From Marinobacterium lacunae (GTDB lineage: Bacteria > Pseudomonadota > Gammaproteobacteria > Pseudomonadales > Balneatricaceae): a stretch of DNA of 64,000 nucleotides. Positions 25,524 through 34,478 of this stretch are shown in pieces. Position 1 is the first letter of the stretch. Each line of letters starts with the position of its first letter. The position numbers and the translations under genes were made by a program. The stretch lies in NCBI RefSeq assembly GCF_000705555.1, contig NZ_JMQN01000045.1, positions 1-64,000 on the forward strand, in the 5' to 3' direction. A model generated the notes under the pieces. That model was not told the DNA's origin and did not search any database. It worked only from the letters and a program-made list of their open reading frames with translations.

Positions 25524-27026
25524 ATGACCAAAAGACACTGCATACTTGCACTGGATCAGGGCACCACAAGCAGCCGCGCCATCCTGTTCGATGAAGATGC
25601 TCGACCGCTGGCTTCGGCCCAACAGGAGTTTCCCCAGCTTTACCCGCATGACGGCTGGGTCGAACATGACCCCGAGGAGATCTGGCACAGCGTGTTGAGT
25701 GTCATGCGCAAGATGCTCAGCTGGGCGCAGACACATGAACGAGAGGTTGTCGCGCTTGGCATCACCAACCAGCGCGAAACCACCCTGCTCTGGGACAAAA
25801 CCACCGGAAAGGCGGTATATAACGCCATCGTCTGGCAGGACAGGCGTACGGCCAAGTTCTGCGCATCTCTCAAGGAACAGGGTCATGAAGAGTCGATACA
25901 GTCACGGTCAGGGCTTCTGCTTGACCCCTACTTTTCCGCTTCGAAGCTGAACTGGATACTTGAGCATGTGCCAAACGCACGCCGACGGTCCGAACGCGGA
26001 GAGCTCTGCTTCGGCACCGTCGACAGCTTCTTGATCTGGCGTCTGACCGGTGGCCGCCAACACCTGACCGACGCGACCAACGCTTGCCGCACAAGTCTTT
26101 ACAACATCCACAGCGAGCAGTGGGATCCTGAGCTGTTACGGCTTTTCGACATCCCCACAACGGTACTGCCCGACGTTCAGGGTTGTGCTGCAGAGTTCGG
26201 CACCACCGATCCCGACCTGCTCGGCCGCGAGATTCCCATACTCGGCGTAGCAGGCGACCAGCAGGCGGCCAGTATCGGTCAGTGCTGCTTTGACAGGGGT
26301 GACATCAAGAGCACCTACGGCACCGGATGCTTTGTGCTGCTCAATACGGGGGATCAGGCCATTCGCTCCCGCGAGCGGCTACTGACGACCATCGCCTACA
26401 GACTGGATGGAAAGACCCAGTATGCACTTGAGGGCTCGATCTTTGTCGCAGGCGCGGCGGTGCAGTGGTTGCGCGATGCCCTTGGCATTATCCAAAGCGC
26501 AGAGGAGACCGAGTCACTGGCCGCCTCGTTACAGACAAACCTCGGTGTGTATCTTGTCCCGGCTTTTACCGGCCTTGGCGTGCCTTACTGGGCCCCTGAT
26601 GCACGCGGTGCGCTTGTGGGGCTGACACGCGCGGCGGGCCGTGCCGCTATCGCCCGCGCCGCACTTGAAGCCGTTGCCTATCAAACCCAGGATCTGTTTG
26701 CCGCGATGGCCCGAGAGGGGATCACGCCCGCCACCCTGCGCGTCGATGGCGGCATGACGGCCAACAACTGGCTGCTCCAGTTTATCGCCAACATTCTCAA
26801 CACCGAAGTTCTGCGCCCTCAGATTACCGAGACAACAGCACTGGGCACGGCCTATCTGGCGGGCCGACAGGCCGGCGTGTATGGCAACCAGTCTGAGTTC
26901 GCGAACACATGGCGCTGCGATGCGCGCTTCGAACCGGGTATGAGCGCGCTTCTCCGCAACCAGTTAATGGCTGGCTGGCACGATGCGGTCCACCGCGTAC
27001 TTGCACCCAACCAGACCAAAGGGTGA
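25524..27026 (+). CDS. glpK: Glycerol kinase
   Basis: A 500-aa FGGY kinase that phosphorylates glycerol to sn-glycerol 3-phosphate. The ATP-binding ALDQGTTSSRAILFD at 8-22, NQRETTLLWDK near 78-88, the substrate-site WQDRRT, and the C-terminal LRVDGGMTANNWLLQF near 408-423 are all present. The ATG at 25524 has GGAG seven bases upstream. A longer frame begins at TTG 25512, and a decoy out-of-frame ATG lies at 25520. The stop is 6 bp before glpD, so the genes form a glpKD operon. No glpF facilitator or glpR repressor is nearby. Confidence 0.96.
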   Translation: MTKRHCILALDQGTTSSRAILFDEDARPLASAQQEFPQLYPHDGWVEHDPEEIWHSVLSVMRKMLSWAQTHEREVVALGITNQRETTLLWDKTTGKAVYNAIVWQDRRTAKFCASLKEQGHEESIQSRSGLLLDPYFSASKLNWILEHVPNARRRSERGELCFGTVDSFLIWRLTGGRQHLTDATNACRTSLYNIHSEQWDPELLRLFDIPTTVLPDVQGCAAEFGTTDPDLLGREIPILGVAGDQQAASIGQCCFDRGDIKSTYGTGCFVLLNTGDQAIRSRERLLTTIAYRLDGKTQYALEGSIFVAGAAVQWLRDALGIIQSAEETESLAASLQTNLGVYLVPAFTGLGVPYWAPDARGALVGLTRAAGRAAIARAALEAVAYQTQDLFAAMAREGITPATLRVDGGMTANNWLLQFIANILNTEVLRPQITETTALGTAYLAGRQAGVYGNQSEFANTWRCDARFEPGMSALLRNQLMAGWHDAVHRVLAPNQTKG

Positions 27027-27032
27027 CTCCCG

Positions 27033-28646
27033 TTGAGTCTGCGCACGCATAACCTGGCCCGGCTGGAGCAAGAAACCTTCGATGTGCTAATTCTCGGCGG
27101 CGGCATCAACGGGGCGGTATCCGCTGCCGCATTATCGGCCCGCGGTCTGCGCGTGGCGCTTATCGACCGTTCGGACTTCGCGGCCGAAACCAGCTCCAAC
27201 AGCTCGAATCTGGCCTGGGGCGGCATTAAATACCTTGAAAGCGGTGAGCTACTGCTGGTCGAGCGGCTCTGCCAGAGCCGCAACCGACTGAAGCGCGCCT
27301 ACCCCTCCACCGTTCAGGAGATTCGTTTTCTAGCCACGCTGCAGAAGGGGTTTCGCAAACCCGCATGGATGCTCTACGCCGGCACTCTGCTGTACTGGGC
27401 ACTGGGCCGCTTTCACACCCGTGCACCACGACTGCTCAGCCGTCGTCAGTTGCGACAAAGGGAAGCGGTGATCGACGACACTCGCGCCGTGGGTGGCGTC
27501 GAATACTCGGACTGCTATCTGCAGGATAACGACGCCCGCTTTACCTTCAACTTTATCCGCGCGGCCATGGACCATGACTGCGTTGCCGCCACCTATGTCG
27601 AGGCACAGCGCTGTGACTGGATCGAGGATCACTGGGCGGTAGAGGCGCAAGACCGCGAAGCAGATGCCCGGCTGCAGATTCGGGCGCGGGTGCTGATCAA
27701 CGCCTGCGGCCCCTGGGTCGACAGCCTTAACCGCACCGCTGGCATCGACACCCGCCACCACCATCTGTTCTCCAAGGGCGTGCATCTGATTGTCGATCGG
27801 ATCACCGACGGCAACCGCATTCTGACCTTCTTCGCCAGTGATGGCCGCCTGTTCTTTGTCATCCCCATGGGCACAAAAACCTGCATCGGCACGACCGACA
27901 CACAGGTCGACCACCCGCATGCCAGAGTCGAGGACACCGACCGGCAGTTCATTCTCGACAATGCCAACGACCTGCTGCAGCTTGAAAAGCCCCTGACCAC
28001 CGCCGCTATCATCGCCGAGCGCTGCGGCGTTCGCCCTCTGGCCGTGGCCAACGACGATCAACAACGCGCAGATTGGGTACGACTGTCCCGCAAGCACGAG
28101 ATCGATATCGACATATCCCGTCGCCATCTGAGCATATACGGCGGCAAACTCACCGATTGCCTGAATGTGGGCGATGAGATATGCCGGGCCGTTTCAGATC
28201 TTGGCATCCCCCTGCCCCACGCCAGTCGCCGCTGGTATGGCGAGCCCCATATCAGCGTTTACCGGGAGTACCTGCATCAGGCGAGTCTGATGCAACTGGA
28301 CGGGATGACAGCGGCCAGCTCCAGTGAAAAACTCTCAAGCAGACTCTGGCGTCGCTACGGGGCCAATGCGCTGGAGTTGCTGGATGGGATCAGGTCCAAC
28401 CCTGACTGGGGTGAGCTGCTGATAGAGAATGCCGAGTATCTGCGCGGCGAGATTGAACTGGCCGCCCGCCGAGAGATGATCACACGACTGGACGACTTCC
28501 TGCGCCGGCGCTCGAAGATCGCGCAGGTCGTGCCCAGGGATGAACTGCTGAGATCACCCGGGCTCTACAAGGCGTGTGTCATCCTTTTTGGCGATCAGGC
28601 AGAGCAGAAACTCAAGGCCTATGTTGACGCTATGGAGCCACGCTAG
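27033..28646 (+). CDS. glpD: FAD-dependent glycerol-3-phosphate dehydrogenase
   Basis: A 537-aa membrane-associated flavoenzyme that oxidises glycerol 3-phosphate to dihydroxyacetone phosphate and feeds electrons to ubiquinone. The FAD-binding VLILGGGINGAVSAAALSARG near 19-39 is classic, followed by SNLAWGGIKYLESGE near 58-72, and CIGTTDTQVDH near 289-299 in the cap domain. The C-terminal third (about 390-537) is the usual GlpD accessory domain. It starts at TTG (27033) immediately after glpK; no nearer ATG fits. Its stop codon overlaps the convergent desaturase stop by 4 bp (CTAG). Confidence 0.93.
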   Translation: MSLRTHNLARLEQETFDVLILGGGINGAVSAAALSARGLRVALIDRSDFAAETSSNSSNLAWGGIKYLESGELLLVERLCQSRNRLKRAYPSTVQEIRFLATLQKGFRKPAWMLYAGTLLYWALGRFHTRAPRLLSRRQLRQREAVIDDTRAVGGVEYSDCYLQDNDARFTFNFIRAAMDHDCVAATYVEAQRCDWIEDHWAVEAQDREADARLQIRARVLINACGPWVDSLNRTAGIDTRHHHLFSKGVHLIVDRITDGNRILTFFASDGRLFFVIPMGTKTCIGTTDTQVDHPHARVEDTDRQFILDNANDLLQLEKPLTTAAIIAERCGVRPLAVANDDQQRADWVRLSRKHEIDIDISRRHLSIYGGKLTDCLNVGDEICRAVSDLGIPLPHASRRWYGEPHISVYREYLHQASLMQLDGMTAASSSEKLSSRLWRRYGANALELLDGIRSNPDWGELLIENAEYLRGEIELAARREMITRLDDFLRRRSKIAQVVPRDELLRSPGLYKACVILFGDQAEQKLKAYVDAMEPR

Positions 28647-29806
28647 AGCGTCACCCGGGCCCGCTGTACCTGAGAGGCCCGCATCAACTGCTCGGCAAAC
28701 TCCTCAAGCGCTGCCACACCTGTTTCACGCGCGTCCACACACCACTGATGCAGCGCATGAGCCAGACCCTCGCCGGAGCGCTCCGGCAGGCGCCAGATAT
28801 CACGTAGTCGGTGCTGAAAATCGTACACCACGGCAAGCCGCTCACTGGCCGACAGCGAGCTTTGTACGCGTGCACGCTGTGCAGCCGTGAGGCGATCCTG
28901 CTCTCTGAGCAACAGCCAGCGTGCCCGTCTGAACAGCTGTCGCATCGCCGGACCCTGCAAGCGCGCCTCTCGCTTGAGTGTAGGCAAAATCACCTGACGT
29001 CCATAGAGCCTCAGCAACTGCAGGCGGTTCATCGCCCCTGAGGCATTCAGCACCGGTTTCTGGATCAGCGATCCCTCGCGCACACGCGCAAGCCCAAGCG
29101 TTGAGAGCAGCCGAATATAAAACCAGCCGATATCGAATTCAAAACCGCGACAGGAGAGGCGTGCCGACATCGGTGCAGCATGGTGGTTGTTGTGCAGTTC
29201 CTCGCCGCCGATCAAGAGGCCCAGAGGTATCAGGTTGCGCGAAGCATCCTCGGTTTCAAAGTTACGATAGCCAACCCAGTGCCCCAGACCATTGATGACA
29301 CCGGCCGCCCAAAAGGGAATCCAGATCATCTGCACCGCCCAGATGGTGAGGCCCAGCGCGCCAAACGCGATGAGGTCGATCACCAGCATCAGACTGATGC
29401 CCAGGTAGGGGTAGCGGTTATACAGATTGCGCTCAACCCAGTCATCGGGCGTGCCCTTGCCGAAACGCTCCAGCAGTTGCTGATCGCTCAGCGCGTTGCG
29501 GTACAGCTCGGCCCCCTGCCAGACCACTCTGGCGATACCCCGCACCTGTGGGCTGTGCGGATCCTCCTTGATATCGCAGAAGGCATGGTGCTTTCGATGA
29601 ATCGCGACCCACTCTTTGGTGACCATACCGGTGGTAAGCCAGAGCCAGAATCGCATCATATGCGCAGGCAGCGGATGCAGCCTGACAGAACGGTGCGCCT
29701 GAGAGCGATGCAGAAAGATCGTGACCGATACGATGGTCAGGTGGGTCAGTGTCAGGGCTACCAGAAGATAGCCCCACCACGGCAGGGAGAAGAGGCCTGT
29801 TAGCAT
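28643..29806 (-). CDS. Acyl desaturase (DesB-like, membrane di-iron)
   Basis: A 387-aa integral membrane fatty-acyl desaturase with the three histidine boxes HRSQAH (33-38), HRKHH (70-74) and HNNHH (about 203-207) that bind the di-iron centre. The order and sequence resemble Pseudomonas DesB/acyl-CoA delta-9 desaturases. Four hydrophobic helices are visible (about 8-30, 50-62, 130-150, 155-175). A C-terminal cytosolic extension (about 260-387, rich in Arg/Leu) is typical of this bacterial subgroup. It introduces double bonds for membrane fluidity. ATG 29806 has GGAG upstream. No regulator of the DesT type is adjacent. Confidence 0.87.
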   Translation of the reverse strand: MLTGLFSLPWWGYLLVALTLTHLTIVSVTIFLHRSQAHRSVRLHPLPAHMMRFWLWLTTGMVTKEWVAIHRKHHAFCDIKEDPHSPQVRGIARVVWQGAELYRNALSDQQLLERFGKGTPDDWVERNLYNRYPYLGISLMLVIDLIAFGALGLTIWAVQMIWIPFWAAGVINGLGHWVGYRNFETEDASRNLIPLGLLIGGEELHNNHHAAPMSARLSCRGFEFDIGWFYIRLLSTLGLARVREGSLIQKPVLNASGAMNRLQLLRLYGRQVILPTLKREARLQGPAMRQLFRRARWLLLREQDRLTAAQRARVQSSLSASERLAVVYDFQHRLRDIWRLPERSGEGLAHALHQWCVDARETGVAALEEFAEQLMRASQVQRARVTL

Positions 29807-29916
29807 GTTCAGCTCCGGTCAGGTGTTGTGGATTAGGCGAACCTCGACTTGCGAACAGGCCGATGGAGATGACGCCACTCTCCTTAGGTTAGTCTGAAGC
29901 TGCCTACTTTTCGTTC

Positions 29917-29941
29917 AATCCGGCCACTTTCAATGTCCGGA
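29917..29941 (-). terminator. Weak stem-loop after acxR
   Basis: ATCCGG at one end pairs with CCGGAT at the other, separated by 13 nt, just past the acxR stop codon on the minus strand. No clear T-run follows, so this is a possible but weak terminator. Confidence 0.35.
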
Positions 29942-29943
29942 TA

Positions 29944-31902
29944 TCACCGACCAATATGGTATTTTTTCAACTTGATATACAGCGTGCTCTTGGCAATTCG
30001 CAGCTGCTTGGCAACCTGAGTCAGGTTTCCACCCTGCTCACGTATCGCCTGAGAGATCATCTCCCGCTCGGCCCGCTCAAGAGGGCTTATCGCAGGATCA
30101 TCACCGGCCGGGGCTGGGCAGGCTCCGCGAAAATCGGCGGGCAGGTCAACCGGTGTCAGAGTATCCTCTTCCGAGAGGAAAAACGCCGTGGTGACAACAT
30201 TGGCCAGTTCGCGAATATTGCCAGGCCAGTCATGCGCTTCAAGCAGGCTTAACAATTCAGCCCCCAGACGTTTGACCGGACGGCCATGCTCCTGAGCTAA
30301 CTGGTTAAGCATAAAGTCAGCCAGATACCCGATGTCATCCCGACGCTCTCGCAACGGCGGAATGGTTAGCCCCATCGATGACACCCGGTAGTAAAGATCC
30401 ATGCGGAAGCGCCCTTCGGCGACCTCCTGCGTCATATCGCGATTGGTGGCGGCAACCAGCCGGAAGTTGACCTTGCGCGGTGTGGTTTCCCCAACGCGGC
30501 AGATCTCAGACTCCTGTAACACGCGCAGGAACATCGGCTGCAGGTCCAACGGCATTTCGCCAATCTCGTCCAGAAACAGCGTTCCGCCGTTGGCCGCCTC
30601 GATCTTACCGACCATGCCCCCACGACGTGCGCCAGTAAAGGCCCCGTCGGTATATCCGAACAGCTCAGCTGCCAATAAGTCGCGGGAGAGTCCTCCGCAG
30701 TTGAGTGCAACGAACTTGCCATCACGGGTCGGGCCCGTTTCATGTATCGCGCGAGCAAACAGCTCCTTGCCGACACCGGTTTCACCCTGAAGCAGTATCG
30801 GAATCGGTGCCTGCGCCAGTCGGCGGGCTTGCGCAACCGTTGTCTGGATCTGGGGGCTGCAACCGGCAATTCGGTCAAATCCCAAGATTTCTCCGGAGAG
30901 CACATCTGCTGTAGACGCCGTCGCTTGCCGCTGCGTAGCGCCCGGCAGCGGGATAACCGCGAGGTAACCAATGGCGTTACCGGCATGCATCACCGGCTCA
31001 ATCCAGTTCAGATCGAGCTTCTTCATCAGCGGCGTAGCCTCCACCACAGCGGATTCGGAGCCAAGGTGAGACAGCGGGTTATAAAGCGAGAGCTCGGCAT
31101 TGATTCCGCGAACCGCCAGCACCCGCTCGGCCATGTTGTTGGTGCGCACCAGACGGCCATTGGCATCGAACAGCAGTACGCCATCGGAGGTGTTGCGGGT
31201 AAACCGGTCGACGGTCAGACCCAGCAGCAGATCCCGGCGGCGTAGCTGGAACTGCGCGAGCTGGCCTTCTATGCGCCGCGCGCCCGATATAGCCAGCGCC
31301 AGACAGTAATCGTGCTGAGTATGCTTGAGACCCGAAATATTCACCGCGCCGCGGATGGCATTGGTAAAGGGATCGCGGATCACCGCGGCGGAACAGGTCC
31401 AGCAACTGATATCGTCGCAGAAATGTTCGTAAGCGTGCACCTGAACCGATGCATTGACGCTGAGCGCGGTGCCGATTGCGTTGGTACCGGCGGCCTGCTC
31501 TTGCCAGTCGACACCCGGCACAAGGCTATAATCCTGTGCCAGATCCAGCGTAACCGGATCGCCGTCACAACTCAGAATAACGCCGGTGGGCGCGACAAGA
31601 TGCATGATTGTGCCCGAATCGGCCAGCAGCTGATGCGCCTCACTCATGATGATATCGGACGCGGAGATCAGCTCCTCGTTCTGTAACCTGAGCTGTTCAA
31701 GATCGTTGTCGTTGAGACAGTCTCGGTGCTGTATGCGCGGATCCACATCATCCGCCAGGCAACGTTGCCATGAGGATTCGATGACCGAACGCACTGTATT
31801 GAGAGGCAGCGGCGCTCCGGACAACATCCGGTCCCGGGCGGCAGCTATGCGCGATGGCTGTTCGACCGCTGTGGACCCTTTTACCAGAAAAAGCTGGGTC
31901 AT
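29944..31902 (-). CDS. acxR: Sigma-54-dependent activator of acetone carboxylase (AcxR/AcoR type)
   Basis: A 652-aa enhancer-binding protein of the AcoR type. The N-terminal GAF-like sensor (about 85-215) has a CDDISCWTC cysteine cluster near 162-170. A PAS-like segment lies near 235-320, then the AAA+ domain with GETGVGK at 373-379 and GAFTGA at 420-425, and a C-terminal HTH (LTQVAKQLRIAKSTLYIKLKKY). It reads away from acxABC, whose promoter is a textbook -24/-12 element, and the family member AcxR controls acetone carboxylase in Xanthobacter-type clusters. The name is inferred from context. Likely inducer: acetone or a derived ketone. Confidence 0.87.
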   Translation of the reverse strand: MTQLFLVKGSTAVEQPSRIAAARDRMLSGAPLPLNTVRSVIESSWQRCLADDVDPRIQHRDCLNDNDLEQLRLQNEELISASDIIMSEAHQLLADSGTIMHLVAPTGVILSCDGDPVTLDLAQDYSLVPGVDWQEQAAGTNAIGTALSVNASVQVHAYEHFCDDISCWTCSAAVIRDPFTNAIRGAVNISGLKHTQHDYCLALAISGARRIEGQLAQFQLRRRDLLLGLTVDRFTRNTSDGVLLFDANGRLVRTNNMAERVLAVRGINAELSLYNPLSHLGSESAVVEATPLMKKLDLNWIEPVMHAGNAIGYLAVIPLPGATQRQATASTADVLSGEILGFDRIAGCSPQIQTTVAQARRLAQAPIPILLQGETGVGKELFARAIHETGPTRDGKFVALNCGGLSRDLLAAELFGYTDGAFTGARRGGMVGKIEAANGGTLFLDEIGEMPLDLQPMFLRVLQESEICRVGETTPRKVNFRLVAATNRDMTQEVAEGRFRMDLYYRVSSMGLTIPPLRERRDDIGYLADFMLNQLAQEHGRPVKRLGAELLSLLEAHDWPGNIRELANVVTTAFFLSEEDTLTPVDLPADFRGACPAPAGDDPAISPLERAEREMISQAIREQGGNLTQVAKQLRIAKSTLYIKLKKYHIGR

Positions 31903-31991
31903 GAGGTAATCACCCCGTCTTATTATTCTGCGAGACCGCCGATCATTCTCTGCCTCTTCGCAGGGGATTACAAGCGATCGGCCATTTGCCC

Positions 31992-32014
31992 CTGAGACAG
32001 ACAGCCTGCCTCAG
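31992..32014. promoter_or_regulatory. Imperfect dyad, candidate AcxR enhancer site
   Basis: A 23-bp dyad with arms CTGAGACAGAC and GCCTGCCTCAG around a central A; 9 of 11 pairs match. It lies about 120 bp upstream of the -24 box and 90 bp upstream of the acxR start codon, the expected place for an upstream activating sequence. Confidence 0.5.
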
Positions 32015-32135
32015 CAAAAGCATTCGAATACCGTCCTGCGACCGTCTGATAATCGAACTCCTCGCACTTACCCGAAACCACACCCGTAATTAGAAACTCA
32101 CGACATTTCAACGCCTTATAAAAAAATTCAGCCAT

Positions 32136-32150
32136 TGGCACAGCCGTTGC
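32136..32150 (+). promoter_or_regulatory. Sigma-54 (-24/-12) promoter for acxABC
   Basis: TGGCAC-agccg-TTGC matches the core consensus TGGCAC-N5-TTGC exactly, with correct GG-GC spacing. Predicted transcription start near 32161-32163, giving an acxA leader of about 110 nt. Confidence 0.85.
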
Positions 32151-32271
32151 GATAGCAGACACGAGGTCGACACGCCCCGCGTCCGGCCCGGTCGATACCG
32201 CACTGGCAGCCGGTGTTGCCATTTCGTGAGGTGATCGACGTATCGGATAACAATAACTAGAGGATACGAAC

Positions 32272-34413
32272 TTGAACCAACTATCCAATCCCGTAGAAGT
32301 CATGGGCATCGATGCCGGCGGCACGATGACCGACACCTTCTTTGTCCGGGCAGACGGCGAATTCGTCGTCGGCAAGGCACAGAGTAATATCAACGAATCT
32401 CAGGCAGTGCTCGAATCAAGCACCGACGCATTGGCCCACTGGGGCCGCAGCGTCGAGGACGTGTTCCCCGAGATGGTTACCTGTGTGTTCTCCGGCACCG
32501 CCATGCTTAACCGTGTGGTCGGTCGCAAGGGGCTGCGTACCGGTTTGATCGTCAGCAAGGGGTTCGAGGATTTCCACCGCATGGGGCGGGCAATCCAGAG
32601 TTACCTTGGCTATGCGTTCGAGGATCGCATCCATCTCAACACCCACCGCTACGATCAGCCTCTGGTCGAGATCAAGGACACCCGCGGCGTGACCGAGCGG
32701 ATCGACTCCCAGGGCAACGTGGTAATTCCGGTGCGTCTGCACGAGGCACGCGAGGCCGCGCGCGAATTGATCGAACAGGGCTGCAAGGCGATCGTGATCA
32801 GCCTGCTCAGCTCCTACCTCAACGGCAAGCATGAGCGTGACGTGCGCGATGTATGCCTTGAGGTGGCCCGCGAGAAGGGTGTCGATATCCCGGTGTTCGC
32901 ATCTGTCGATTACTACCCGGTGCGCAAGGAAAGCCACCGTACCAACACCACCGTGCTTGAAGCCTACGCCGCCGAACCCTCTCGCGCGACACTGGGCACC
33001 CTCAGTGACAGCCTCAAGGATTGCGGCGCATCGTTCGATCTGCGCGTGATGGCCAGCCACGGAGGCACCATCAGCTGGAAGGCGAAAGAGCTTGCGCGCT
33101 CGCTGGTATCCGGCCCCATCGGCGGCGTTATCGGTGCCAAGTTCCTCGGTGAGCGGCTGGGTTACGAGAACATCGCCTGTTCTGACATCGGCGGCACCAG
33201 TTTCGACATGGCGCTGATCACCAAGAACAACTTCGCCATGCATCAGGATGGCGATATGGCCCGACTGGTACTGTCACTGCCGCTGGTTTCAATGGACACC
33301 ATCGGTGCCGGAGCCGGCAGTTTTGTTCGAATCGATCCCTACACCAACTCAATCAAGCTCGGCCCCGACAGTGCCGGTTACCGCGTTGGCACCTGCTGGC
33401 CGGATGGCGGCGTTGACACCGTATCGGTGACCGACTGCCACATCATTCTGGGGTACCTGAACCCGGACAACTTCCTCGGCGGCATCCTCAATCTGGATGT
33501 GGAGCGCGCGCGCCAGTCGATCAAAACCCAGATAGCAGACCCCTTGGGCCTCTCGGTTGAAGATGCGGCATCCGGCGTGATCGAACTGCTCGATCTATCC
33601 CTGCGCCAGCATCTGCGCGCAATGATCACCGGCAAGGGTTACAGCCCGCGTGACTTCGTCTGCTTTTCCTATGGTGGCGGCGGTCCGGTACACGCCTACG
33701 GCTATACCAAAGGTCTCGGCTTCAAGGAGACCATCGTCCCGGCTTGGGCAGCAGGCTTCTCGGCCTTCGGCTGCGCCACCGCCGACTTTGAATACCGTTA
33801 CGACAAGAGTGTCGATATCGGCATTACCCATGAGTCCGGTGAAGCCGAGGTAGAAGCGGCTGTGGGCACACTTCAGGCGGCCTGGAACGAGCTGCGCGAG
33901 AAGGTGCTCGAGGAGTTCCGCATCAATGGTTTCACCGACGACGAGGTCACCCTGACACCGGGATACCGCATGCAGTACCTCGGTCAGCTAAACGATCTGG
34001 AGATCGACTCTCCGCTGGCTGCGCTCTCCTCGGCCGACGACTGGAATGAACTGGTGCAAGCGTTCGATGACACCTATGCCCGTGTATATGCCAGCGCCGC
34101 ACGCTCTCCAGAGCTGGGCTTCGGTATCACCGGCGCGATTCTGCGCGGCTCGGTCGAAACCAAGAAGCCGAACATTCCAGAGGAGCCGGATGCAGGCCCC
34201 ACCCCGGCCCCCGAAGCGTCTTTGGGCTCGCGCCCCTTCTACTACGAGAAGAAATGGGTCGAGGCCAAGCTCTACAAGATGGAGCTGCTCAAGCCCGGTA
34301 ACGAGATCAAGGGGCCTGCGGTCATCGAGTCCGACGCCACTACGTTTGTCGTGCCCCCGGGCTTTGAAACCTTCCTCGACGTCAACCGGCTGTTCCACCT
34401 GATCGAGCGCTAA
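32272..34413 (+). CDS. acxA: Acetone carboxylase beta subunit (HyuA-like)
   Basis: A 713-aa hydantoinase/oxoprolinase-A family protein, close to Xanthobacter AcxA (717 aa). The N-terminal nucleotide-binding GIDAGGTMTDTF (about 11-22) and the second phosphate loop SDIGGTSFDM near 304-313 mark the acetate/sugar-kinase-like fold. With AcxB and AcxC it carboxylates acetone to acetoacetate at the expense of ATP (to AMP and 2 Pi). The likely start is TTG 32272, with AGAGGA upstream; an internal ATG in VEVMGIDAGG would leave no leader. It is the first gene of acxABC. Confidence 0.93.
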   Translation: MNQLSNPVEVMGIDAGGTMTDTFFVRADGEFVVGKAQSNINESQAVLESSTDALAHWGRSVEDVFPEMVTCVFSGTAMLNRVVGRKGLRTGLIVSKGFEDFHRMGRAIQSYLGYAFEDRIHLNTHRYDQPLVEIKDTRGVTERIDSQGNVVIPVRLHEAREAARELIEQGCKAIVISLLSSYLNGKHERDVRDVCLEVAREKGVDIPVFASVDYYPVRKESHRTNTTVLEAYAAEPSRATLGTLSDSLKDCGASFDLRVMASHGGTISWKAKELARSLVSGPIGGVIGAKFLGERLGYENIACSDIGGTSFDMALITKNNFAMHQDGDMARLVLSLPLVSMDTIGAGAGSFVRIDPYTNSIKLGPDSAGYRVGTCWPDGGVDTVSVTDCHIILGYLNPDNFLGGILNLDVERARQSIKTQIADPLGLSVEDAASGVIELLDLSLRQHLRAMITGKGYSPRDFVCFSYGGGGPVHAYGYTKGLGFKETIVPAWAAGFSAFGCATADFEYRYDKSVDIGITHESGEAEVEAAVGTLQAAWNELREKVLEEFRINGFTDDEVTLTPGYRMQYLGQLNDLEIDSPLAALSSADDWNELVQAFDDTYARVYASAARSPELGFGITGAILRGSVETKKPNIPEEPDAGPTPAPEASLGSRPFYYEKKWVEAKLYKMELLKPGNEIKGPAVIESDATTFVVPPGFETFLDVNRLFHLIER

Positions 34414-34478
34414 CGCGCACAGCCGCTTACGTTGACTGCAACGAGTCGACAACAACTATAAGAGACGAAGGCTTAACC

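Larger units (their letters stand above)
31903..32271. other. Divergent control region between acxR and acxA
   Basis: This 369-bp gap contains no convincing gene. It holds an imperfect 23-bp dyad (31992-32014), an A-rich stretch (about 32119-32128) that could assist DNA bending, and a strong -24/-12 promoter (32136-32150). The remaining leader to acxA is about 110 nt. Confidence 0.65.
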